A DNA stretch of 64,000 nt, from assembly GCA_016928995.1 (NCBI GenBank), contig JAFGJS010000137.1, positions 31,760-95,759 on the forward strand, given 5' to 3'. Below are positions 53,605 through 61,398 of this stretch, in pieces; position 1 is the first letter of the stretch, and each line of letters starts with the position of its first letter. Under the pieces are notes generated by a model. It was given only the letters and a program-made list of their open reading frames with translations, made no database searches and was not told the origin of the DNA. Source of the DNA: Candidatus Sumerlaeota bacterium. Its GTDB lineage: Bacteria; Sumerlaeota; Sumerlaeia; JAFGJS01. A program made the position numbers and the translations under genes.

Positions 53605-55872
53605 TTATTGGTCTTGAGCGGCGGTTGGTGTTGTTGCGTCTTCCGATGATTGCTGCGCGGCGCGGATCATTTCCGTAATTTGTGGATCGCCTTCCCTCCG
53701 GGCGAATTCAAGCATCGGCAATTCGCCATCCTCCAGCGCCGGATCGGGATCAGCGCCAAGTTCCAGCAGCGCTTGAACATGCTCCGGCTCGATCCCTTTG
53801 ATCGCATAATGCAGCGGACGCAGGCCATGATGATCGCGAAGATTGATCTCCGCGCCATGCTCGATTAACAGCCGAAAGAGTTCTTTCCTCTGCGCATAGT
53901 CAATCGGTTTGGCGCTGGAGACTCTGGGGATTCTAAAATGGCTAAGGCTAAATGCGCTGGCCGCGGCATGATGCAACGGCGGCCGAATCATGTCTTCGGC
54001 GTCGTCCAATTTCGCTCCATGCTCCAACAGAATTCGCATGGCGCCAATTTTGCCAAGTTCGATCGCGTAAAGCAGCGGACACAGAATCACTTTTGGATAT
54101 CGAAGAGAATCAAAGCGCACATTTACGTCCGCCCCATGCTCTATCATGAGTCGCAGCACATCCAAATCATCGATACTAAGTGCATTAAAGATCGGTGGAG
54201 TCTGCCAAGGCTGGCTTGGATTCACTTGAGCGCCGTGATCGAGCAGCCATGCAAGCCACTTTTTCCGTCCTTGATAGGCTGCACACATGATCGGTGAATC
54301 CCAGCCTCTTGAGTATGGGTAGTTTAAATCCACGCCATGCTGCAATAAGAATTCGCCAATCGACTCGGGATCATGATATCGCACAATCGCGGCATAGATA
54401 GCGCTGTAACGCTCGAAAATCGCAGAGAGCTGATTGACATCGTCGCCCATGGCCATGCGCGCTTTGACCCACTCCATGACTTTGTCGTTCGGAGCATAAA
54501 GAATGATCCCAGGAATGGTCTGCGGGGGCAGTTTGGTGGGATCAAAGTTCTGTTGAAAGATACTCTTGATTGTATGTTGATTGCCCCTTGCCGAAACGAT
54601 GATGGTCCAGCAACGGGTGAGTTGAGATGGCTCAACAGCTTCAAGCGTTTGTTGCGCGGCACCGCTGTTGACCAACTGCCATTCGTAACTTCCGTGATAG
54701 CACTTTGCGCAAAACAATGGATTACGCAAAGTGAGGCTTTGGTAGAGCATAGGATCGATGCCCGCCTCGAGCAGTTGAGTGAAGCGTTCGCGGTTATTGC
54801 TCTGGATCGAGAACAGCACTCCGGGATGCTGCGCCACTCGCGACAAGACGATCACGGCAGACATGATGATTATCGCAAGCGTGATGAGGTATTGTTCCAT
54901 GCAATCCCGGAAATTCAATGCCGGTTGAAATTTAAACAGCATCGCCAGCCGTTCGCGCCATCGGTGCTTGCGCGGAGCAAATCCCTCCGCATCGGAATCG
55001 ATGACGAAGAAGAGCCGGTTCAATTCCCGCCAGATTTTTCGGTTTGTGCGGAACAGCATCAGATTGATGAAAAGCAAAGCGAGCAGCATGATCATGACCG
55101 TGGGCGCGCCCAAGGGCCATTGCGAATCCCAACCGACATAAAGCGTCAATTCGATCAATGCGGCAGTCGCCAGCGCAAAACCGAGAGTCAATATGATCGC
55201 CAATGGTTGAAACAGCACGCACCACAGCAGGATCTCCCGCATCAGCGTATGCGTTGTTTGTTGCGGATGAATCTGGCGCAGCAAGGCGCTCCATAAAAAG
55301 GCGCGATGAAATTGCGTCAGCAAAACGATAACCATCGCCGCGACTCCGACGACCGCCAACTTGATCCCCATCGAATAATCGAAATACATGTAGGTGACTA
55401 CGAAGAAGTTTGAGAGCGATTTCGTCGTCTGAGGCCGCAGCCATCCAATCAATAACTCGTCTTGCATGATCGGGACGAACGCCTGATAGGCATACGGCAG
55501 GATGGCCGTCAGGCTGAGCAGCGTCAGCCATGCCGCCCAACGATGCTTTTTGAAATGCGCGGCGATGTAATCCTCGGAGGAAATCATTGTCAGGGCCACT
55601 TCTTCGCGGCGCGTTCGATCGGCGCAGGTTCGCAGGGAGTGATAGGAACGAATGGCCAGATAGGTGAAGAGAATCGCCATCCATACCGTCATGCAAATCC
55701 CGAAAACGATGATTCCAGGAACACTATTTAGATCCATGCGGTGGTCTTGGTTGGAGACGATATATAACGAGCCGAGAGTCGCGAGTGGGACGACAAAGAA
55801 CAGAAACAGTCCATCGAAAATACGGAAGAGATTTACCTGCCAACTCATGAATCGTGTGCGGGTAAACAGCAT
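53605..55872 (-). CDS. Polytopic membrane protein with C-terminal ankyrin repeats
   Basis: 755 residues. About seven hydrophobic helices occupy residues 15-350 (LFLFFVVPLATLGSLYIV, VPGIIVFGICMTVWMAILF and others). From about residue 480 six ankyrin repeats follow, for example SPIMCAAYQGRKKWLAWLLD, DVLRLMIEHGADVN, LLYAIELGKIGAMRILLEHG, LFRLLIEHGAEINLRDHHGL and RPLHYAIKGIEPEHVQALLE. Met9 is an alternative start. It begins 9 bases after the TrmH-type gene on the same strand, so it is probably transcribed with it. Function unknown; ankyrin repeats bind proteins. Confidence 0.8.
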   Translation of the reverse strand: MLFTRTRFMSWQVNLFRIFDGLFLFFVVPLATLGSLYIVSNQDHRMDLNSVPGIIVFGICMTVWMAILFTYLAIRSYHSLRTCADRTRREEVALTMISSEDYIAAHFKKHRWAAWLTLLSLTAILPYAYQAFVPIMQDELLIGWLRPQTTKSLSNFFVVTYMYFDYSMGIKLAVVGVAAMVIVLLTQFHRAFLWSALLRQIHPQQTTHTLMREILLWCVLFQPLAIILTLGFALATAALIELTLYVGWDSQWPLGAPTVMIMLLALLFINLMLFRTNRKIWRELNRLFFVIDSDAEGFAPRKHRWRERLAMLFKFQPALNFRDCMEQYLITLAIIIMSAVIVLSRVAQHPGVLFSIQSNNRERFTQLLEAGIDPMLYQSLTLRNPLFCAKCYHGSYEWQLVNSGAAQQTLEAVEPSQLTRCWTIIVSARGNQHTIKSIFQQNFDPTKLPPQTIPGIILYAPNDKVMEWVKARMAMGDDVNQLSAIFERYSAIYAAIVRYHDPESIGEFLLQHGVDLNYPYSRGWDSPIMCAAYQGRKKWLAWLLDHGAQVNPSQPWQTPPIFNALSIDDLDVLRLMIEHGADVNVRFDSLRYPKVILCPLLYAIELGKIGAMRILLEHGAKLDDAEDMIRPPLHHAAASAFSLSHFRIPRVSSAKPIDYAQRKELFRLLIEHGAEINLRDHHGLRPLHYAIKGIEPEHVQALLELGADPDPALEDGELPMLEFARREGDPQITEMIRAAQQSSEDATTPTAAQDQ

Positions 55873-55881
55873 CGTCGCGAC

Positions 55882-56727
55882 TCATCTTCCCGTCAGCGCG
55901 GCGATCAGGATGCCGGCGGCGACGGAGACATTGAGCGAACCGACTGGACCGGCGGAGGAGATAGAGCAGAATTGATCGCAATGCTCGCGAGTGAGGCGGC
56001 GCAGTCCGGTTTCCTCGTTGCCGAGGATCAAGAGCCACGGGCGGTCGCGCGGAATTTCGCGATAGGATTGATCGGCCTCTTCCGCGGCGCCGAGGAGCCA
56101 GATTCCGGCGTCCTTTGCGGCGCGCAGGGCGTTGGCAAGGTTGGCCGGCCGGGAGTACGGCACGGCTTCGAGTCCGCCGCTGGCCACGTCATAGGCCACG
56201 GCGCTGAGCGGGGCGCTGCGTGCGTCGCTCAGCAGGATGCCGCGCACGCCGAAGAAACCTGCCGCGCGAAAGACAGCGCCGATGTTGTGCGGATCCTGCA
56301 CACAATCGAGCGCCAGCCATAAATCGCCGTCTTTCGCATCGGCGAACAACTCGGAGACATCGCACGCCTCGCGCGGCCGGATCATCGCGCCATGCGCCTC
56401 GGCGCGTCCGCTATCGTGATGTGTACGACGACCGCTTGGAGCATTAGCGCTGTGACGCACAGCCGAGGGCGGCTGTGCCACATTGCCTTTGCGGGTGAAT
56501 TTTCGAGATGGTTGAGTGGCGTTGATGCGATGATCTTGCGGCGGCTTTTCCGTGCGAAGCGGAACGCGATGCTGTCGCGCCAACGTCTCCACATCGCTCC
56601 ACGCATCGCCAGCCTTGCCTTGCGGCAGCGCGATCCACAGCACGTCATTAGGACGATTCGTCAGCGTCGCCAGCACGCTATGCGGATTCCGCAGCCAGAG
56701 TTCAGTCACTTCCCGGTGTTCGCGCAT
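55882..56727 (-). CDS. TrmH/SpoU-family RNA 2'-O-ribose methyltransferase with a repeat-derived insert
   Basis: 281 residues. The N-terminal substrate-binding part is 1-75 (PHSVLATLTNRPNDVLWIAL). The SPOUT domain starts near 125 with ALDCVQDPHNIGAVFRAAGF and carries ILGNEETGLRR and SSAGPVGSLNVSVAAGILIA, the knot motifs of RlmB/TrmH. Between them residues about 76-112 (KGNVAQPPSAVRHSANAPS) are encoded by a palindromic element, see 56458-56477. It methylates ribose in rRNA or tRNA; which site is not known. It begins one base after the lon stop codon. Confidence 0.92.
   Translation of the reverse strand: MREHREVTELWLRNPHSVLATLTNRPNDVLWIALPQGKAGDAWSDVETLARQHRVPLRTEKPPQDHRINATQPSRKFTRKGNVAQPPSAVRHSANAPSGRRTHHDSGRAEAHGAMIRPREACDVSELFADAKDGDLWLALDCVQDPHNIGAVFRAAGFFGVRGILLSDARSAPLSAVAYDVASGGLEAVPYSRPANLANALRAAKDAGIWLLGAAEEADQSYREIPRDRPWLLILGNEETGLRRLTREHCDQFCSISSAGPVGSLNVSVAAGILIAALTGR
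56458..56477. repeat. Palindromic element inside the TrmH-type gene
   Basis: Arms cacagccg and cggctgtg around agg/gcg make a hairpin that, read on the minus strand, gives the peptide AQPPSAV. I recall this peptide and palindrome as recurring in many planctomycete-like proteins, where a dispersed element is read through. Its frame keeps the gene open. Confidence 0.7.
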
Positions 56728-56728
56728 A

Positions 56729-59173
56729 TCAGTTGTTCGTTCGCGTGCTGCGGACGCGAGGCGAGGTTTTTTTGCGTGCCGTCGCGGTTTTCTTGCTGGC
56801 GCGCGTCGCCGTGGTATTCTTCTTCGGCGCTGGTTTATCGCTGACCAGGGCGGCTTCGAGCACCTGGTCGATGTGATCCACCAGGATGAATTCCATGTTC
56901 GCGCGCACCTCCGCGGAGATTTCCTCCAGCTCGTCGCGATTCTCCTCGGGCATGATTACGCGATGGATGTGCGCGCGATGAGCGGCGAGCACTTTTTCCT
57001 TCAGTCCGCCGATCTTGAGCACTTTGCCGCGCAGGGTGATTTCGCCGGTCATCGCCACGTCCTGACGCACAGGACGCTGGCTCAGTGCGGAAACGAGCGA
57101 GGTCGTCATTGTCACGCCGGCCGATGGTCCGTCCTTCGGGATCGCTCCCTCTGGCACGTGGATATGGATGTCGGTGGTTTTATAGAAATCCTTCTCAAGA
57201 TTGAACTGTTCGTATCGTGTGCGAATGTAGCTCAGCGCGGCCTTGGCCGATTCCTGCATCACGTCGCCCAGTTTGCCGGTCAGCATGAGTTCGCCTTTGC
57301 CGCTCATCACCATGGTCTCGGTGGGGAGCAGTTCGCCGCCGACCTCGGTCCAAGCCAAGCCGGTGGCGACGCCCACTTCACCCTGCTGACGCGAGATTTC
57401 CATGTCGCGATATTTTTGCGGTCCGAGATATTCGCGCACTTTGGCTGTTGTTATTTTCACTTTGCGGCGGCGTTTGGCGCCCGTTTCCACCAGCGCTCGC
57501 GCGGTCTTACGGCAGAGCGAGGCGATCTCGCGCTCCAGACTGCGCACGCCTGCTTCGCGAGTGTAGCCCGTGATCAGCAGATTCAGCGCCTCGTTCTCCA
57601 GTTCGAAATTACGCTTGGTCAAACCATGAATTTCGGTCTGCTTGGGGATAAGGAACTGGCCCGCAATGGAACGCTTTTCATCCTCTGTATATCCCGGCAG
57701 CCGGATGATTTCCATGCGGTCCTGCAAGGGCAACGGAATGCCCGCCGTGGTGTTCGCCGTGGTGATGAAAAGCACGTTGGAAAGATCGAATTCAATCTCC
57801 ATGTAATGATCCATGAAGGTCGAGTTCTGCTCCGGATCGAGCACTTCGAGCAGCGCGGAAGCCGGATCGCCGCGAAAATCGGCGCTCATTTTATCGATCT
57901 CGTCGAGCAGCAGCACTGGATTCATCGCGCCGGCTTTCTTGATCATCTGAATGATCTTGCCGGGCATCGAGCCAATGTAGGTGCGGCGATGTCCGCGAAT
58001 TTCCGCTTCGTCGCGCACGCCACCCAGCGACACACGGGAGAATTTGCGGCCCAGCGCATTGGCCACGCTGCGTGCCAACGAGGTTTTTCCCACTCCGGGC
58101 GGTCCGACAAAGCAAAGGATCGGGCTTTTCATGTGCTCCACGAGCTGATGCACTGCAAGGAATTCAAGGATGCGCTCCTTGGGCTTTTCCAGTCCGTAGT
58201 GATCTTCGTCGAGGATCTTCTGCGCTTTATTGATGTTCGCCTTGTCTTCGGTCGATTGACCCCAGGGCATTTCCAACAGCCATTCGATGTATGTCCGCGC
58301 GACCGTGGCCTCCGGCGAATACGGCTGCATCTTGGCCAGCCGTCCCAATTCTTTGTCCGCTTTTTCGCGCACCTCGTCAGACAGCGGGAGTTTGTCGATC
58401 TGCGACTGCAACTCTTCGATTTCCAGATCGTCCTCGCTGGACATGCCCAGTTCTTTCTCGATCACCTTCAGCTGCTCGTTGAGGAAATATTCCTTCTGGT
58501 TGCGCGTGATCGAGTTTTTGACCTGAGAGATGATTTTATTTTCCAGCGCCAGCATCTCGACTTCTTCGTCGAGCAGTTTGGATAGTTTGAAGAGTTTCTC
58601 CTGCAGCGTGACGCTTTCCAGCAGATCTTGTTTCTGCTCGGTGTTGAACGAGGCGATGTTGGCTACGGTATGCGCGATGTGCACAGGATCATCGGTCGTG
58701 CGGATGTTCGTCAGCGCCTCCTCCGGCACCCGGTCGTTCAGCGCGACGTACCGTTCGAACTGATTGACCACGGTGCGCAGCAAGGCCTGTGTGCGTTTGC
58801 CGCGATCGGGGAAGACCGTGACCGGATGAATCTCGGCGCGCAACATGGTTTCATCGGTGATGAAATCCACGATTCGCGCGATGAAATGCCCCTCGACGAG
58901 CACCTTGGCCGAACCGTCCTGCAGCCGGATGATTTGCAGGACTTCGGCGGCCGTGCCGGTTTGATACAGATCATCCTGCGTGGGATTATCCGTTTGCGCG
59001 GTGCGTTGAGTGACTAGAAAGACGCGCCGGTCGCTTTCCATTGCAGTTTCCAGCGCGGCGATGGATTGCGCGCGCATGATATATAGCGGGGTGACGGAGA
59101 AAGGAAAGATCACCAGTTCGCGCAACGGGATCAAAGGCAGCACGACAACGCCATGTTTTTCGGAATCAGTCAT
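56729..59173 (-). CDS. lon: ATP-dependent Lon protease
   Basis: 814 residues from ATG 59173; a GTG at 59210 would add 13 residues. The LonN substrate domain starts VVVLPLIPLRELVIFPFSVT, the AAA module has Walker A FVGPPGVGKTSLARSVANAL and Walker B PVLLLDEIDKMSADF, and the protease domain has the catalytic Ser in PKDGPSAGVTMTTSL and Lys in VLKIGGLKEKVLAAHRAHI. It degrades misfolded and regulatory proteins. The last 35 residues are a basic Lys/Ala/Thr/Arg tail not present in usual Lon. GAGGGGAG upstream is the likely ribosome site. It heads a unit with the TrmH and ankyrin genes. Confidence 0.97.
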   Translation of the reverse strand: MTDSEKHGVVVLPLIPLRELVIFPFSVTPLYIMRAQSIAALETAMESDRRVFLVTQRTAQTDNPTQDDLYQTGTAAEVLQIIRLQDGSAKVLVEGHFIARIVDFITDETMLRAEIHPVTVFPDRGKRTQALLRTVVNQFERYVALNDRVPEEALTNIRTTDDPVHIAHTVANIASFNTEQKQDLLESVTLQEKLFKLSKLLDEEVEMLALENKIISQVKNSITRNQKEYFLNEQLKVIEKELGMSSEDDLEIEELQSQIDKLPLSDEVREKADKELGRLAKMQPYSPEATVARTYIEWLLEMPWGQSTEDKANINKAQKILDEDHYGLEKPKERILEFLAVHQLVEHMKSPILCFVGPPGVGKTSLARSVANALGRKFSRVSLGGVRDEAEIRGHRRTYIGSMPGKIIQMIKKAGAMNPVLLLDEIDKMSADFRGDPASALLEVLDPEQNSTFMDHYMEIEFDLSNVLFITTANTTAGIPLPLQDRMEIIRLPGYTEDEKRSIAGQFLIPKQTEIHGLTKRNFELENEALNLLITGYTREAGVRSLEREIASLCRKTARALVETGAKRRRKVKITTAKVREYLGPQKYRDMEISRQQGEVGVATGLAWTEVGGELLPTETMVMSGKGELMLTGKLGDVMQESAKAALSYIRTRYEQFNLEKDFYKTTDIHIHVPEGAIPKDGPSAGVTMTTSLVSALSQRPVRQDVAMTGEITLRGKVLKIGGLKEKVLAAHRAHIHRVIMPEENRDELEEISAEVRANMEFILVDHIDQVLEAALVSDKPAPKKNTTATRASKKTATARKKTSPRVRSTRTNN

Positions 59174-59505
59174 TGACAAAGAAACAACTCCCCTCGCTGG
59201 ACGCGCCTTCACAGGCGGCTATTTTCGCGTGATGTCCGCCGTTGCAGAGTCCAGCTTTTATTCACCCAAGATCCAGCTGACAACCCATACTCCGTTCAAT
59301 ATCATCACAATGAGCGCCGCATTCATCCTGTCACGCCTGGAAGCGAATGCTGGCAATACAATTTTGATCTATAATCCTACTAAGATTTTATTTCATATTA
59401 ATCAAACCAGTTTCGCTCTTAAGTCCGTATTCTGTCAAGTATTGCGGGAGAAAACGTAATGCTTCGAATCCTCACTGAATCTATCCGTTAGCCTGAAATT
59501 TCACG
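59174..59505. other. Gap upstream of lon
   Basis: 332 bases without a supported gene. Read on the minus strand, ttgaca occurs at 59438-59433 and an AT-rich stretch follows at about 59420-59360, so the lon promoter may be here, though I could not pair a good -10 box with it. No CIRCE or other heat-shock operator was seen. Confidence 0.35.
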
Positions 59506-60633
59506 TCAATGACTGAAAGCGCAACGTTTAATCTGATGCAAGCCAGCAGCTGTGAAGAGAAGCAGCGGCAGGCCCGACGCCGTCCAGGACCAGATCAGCC
59601 CCTCCTCGGCCATCGCAAGCATCACCGCTGTGGCCACGTAGTACAGCATCACACAGAGGATGCCGAGGCCAAAACCGGCCAGCATCGTGCGGCCGGACTG
59701 CGCCCGCATGGCGTAGGGAATGCCGTTGATGATCATTACGAGGCAGGCGAAGGGAAAAAAGATGCGCATCCAGAAATCCGTCCAGTAATGGTTGACCGGT
59801 TCATTGATCCGCTCTTTGTTGCGAATATAACGCAGCAGGTTGATGGCGTTCATTTCGTCCGGTTTGCGATCGGCGCGCAGCAATTCATTGAATCCCGGCT
59901 CCAGTTCCAGCTCGTAATATGGCGAACCATCGTCGCTGGCGAGCTCATGAAAAGCGATCAGGTCGCCTTGCGCGTCAAAAATGCGCTCAGTGGGTTTATA
60001 CGCCATCCATCGATCCCGGCCTGTTTCCTGATCGCGTCCCTCCCATTTTGCTCGCGGCATGAACAGCGCGCGCTGAAAGCGGAAGGTCTCCGGATTGAGA
60101 GTGATGATCGTGGCGGTCGTCATTTCGTCCTGCGTCGAGTCGTATTCCGAAACGACGAAAAAACGCGCGCCTTCGCCTTTGCGCGCCACATCGCTGAATT
60201 GACCGCCGGCCTTTTTGCCGGCGATCCAGATCCGGTCGAGCCGCTTGGCGCGTTGCTGGAATTCATGCACGACGCTTTCATTCAAGCCAATCATGACCAT
60301 CGAGATCGCCAGCCCCGAAACCAGCAATGGCGCAGCGATGCGATATGCGCTGACGCCCGAGGCCAGGAAGGCCAGCAGCTCCTGATTGCGCGCCAGCATA
60401 CCGAGGCTGAATAATACGGCCAGCATGACAGCGATCGGCGCCACTTTGAGCAATTTATACGGCATGGCGTACCAGAAATACGTCGCGGCGGTCCCCAGCG
60501 TGGTGTTGTTCGCCATCATTTCGCCGACGTTGCTGAAAATTTCAGTGATCAGCAGGATGCAGTATGTCGCCAGCAGGATGATTAAAAAGGTCATCCAGAA
60601 ATTGCGCAGTAAATAACGGTCGATGATTTTCAA
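59506..60633 (-). CDS. LPS export permease, LptF/LptG family
   Basis: 375 residues if it starts at TTG 60633, preferred because GGAG lies 8 bases upstream and KIIDRYLLRNFWMTFLIILL is the usual family beginning; ATG 60693 would add 20 residues without homology. Six membrane helices, three on each side of a periplasmic beta-jellyroll (about 135-285), fit the family. Motifs: MPYKLLKVAPIAVMLAVLFS, LGMLARNQELLAFLASGVSA, and FWMRIFFPFACLVMIINGIP. It moves LPS out of the inner membrane with LptB. Only one member is encoded here; the second is elsewhere. It is 141 bases after the QueD/PTPS-like gene. Confidence 0.92.
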   Translation of the reverse strand: MKIIDRYLLRNFWMTFLIILLATYCILLITEIFSNVGEMMANNTTLGTAATYFWYAMPYKLLKVAPIAVMLAVLFSLGMLARNQELLAFLASGVSAYRIAAPLLVSGLAISMVMIGLNESVVHEFQQRAKRLDRIWIAGKKAGGQFSDVARKGEGARFFVVSEYDSTQDEMTTATIITLNPETFRFQRALFMPRAKWEGRDQETGRDRWMAYKPTERIFDAQGDLIAFHELASDDGSPYYELELEPGFNELLRADRKPDEMNAINLLRYIRNKERINEPVNHYWTDFWMRIFFPFACLVMIINGIPYAMRAQSGRTMLAGFGLGILCVMLYYVATAVMLAMAEEGLIWSWTASGLPLLLFTAAGLHQIKRCAFSH

Positions 60634-60774
60634 CAAAATCGCTCCAACAGTCGTTTCAGATCGAATACGTGAGCATTTCTGCGGGTTGAGCATGGATTAT
60701 TCAAGCTTTTTTGACAGGGGAGAGGATTCGGCGCCGCTCGTTGAGGCTGGCGATAAGCGGCGCATTTTTTGGCT

Positions 60775-61275
60775 TCAGGATTCGATACTGTATTCAATCC
60801 AGACAAGTTGGCCCTGGGATTCCTCCACTTCGACGCGGATGCGGCTGATGGTCGGTCTGCAATCGCGCAATTTCAATGCATCGGTCAGCCGTTCGGCCAC
60901 GTGCCCGGCCAGGGCTTCCATTGTGATATTCGGCAACGGCAGCAAAGCCGTGTCGTCTTTCGGCAGACTGTATGTCTTGCCAAACAGCGTCACGCGATAA
61001 TTGTTCTCGCCGTCCTCGTTCACGCTCAGTGCTGGATTTCCCCGCGGCATCAGGCATTTTTCATCCAATTCCGCGCAAATTTCGCCCAGAACCCGCTTCA
61101 ACGGCCGTGGATCGTAGAGCATGCCTTGCGGCGCCTCGGATCCCGTCAATTCCACGCGCACGTGGTAGTTATGTCCATGCAGCCGTTCCGCGGTTCCATC
61201 GGGGAAGATCGTCATATGCGAACAGCTGAATTTAAACCGGTCCTTGGCGATTCGAATGCCGTATTCTTTGTTCAT
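60775..61275 (-). CDS. queD: 6-pyruvoyl-tetrahydropterin synthase/QueD family protein
   Basis: 166 residues. The zinc ligands are His20 (FSCSHMTIFPDG), His33 and His35 (RLHGHNYHVRVEL); Cys18 is in the position of the catalytic cysteine region. LYDPRPLKRVLGEICAELDE and PNITMEALAGHVAERLTDAL are the later family motifs. It is longer than E. coli QueD (120 residues), with an insertion near 75-105, so it may act on a different pterin or in folate synthesis rather than queuosine. The gene ends 81 bases before the lptF/G ATG. Confidence 0.85.
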   Translation of the reverse strand: MNKEYGIRIAKDRFKFSCSHMTIFPDGTAERLHGHNYHVRVELTGSEAPQGMLYDPRPLKRVLGEICAELDEKCLMPRGNPALSVNEDGENNYRVTLFGKTYSLPKDDTALLPLPNITMEALAGHVAERLTDALKLRDCRPTISRIRVEVEESQGQLVWIEYSIES

Positions 61276-61398
61276 CGGGCGATCCTTGTTAATGTCGGTC
61301 TTCGCATTATATCCCGGCCGAATGCGATGGCAAGCCCAACGCGCTGCAATGAGAAAAATGTGATTGCGTGATGCGTCATCTCACAAGATGATCCATGC

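Noticed and set aside
56552-58585. Plus-strand open frame of 677 codons opposite lon
   Set aside because: Composition is unlike real proteins (Phe/His/Arg-rich) and it is antisense to a full Lon protease.
59400-59460. A heat-shock type promoter for lon
   Set aside because: A ttgaca box is present but no fitting -10 element or heat-shock operator could be paired with it by eye.
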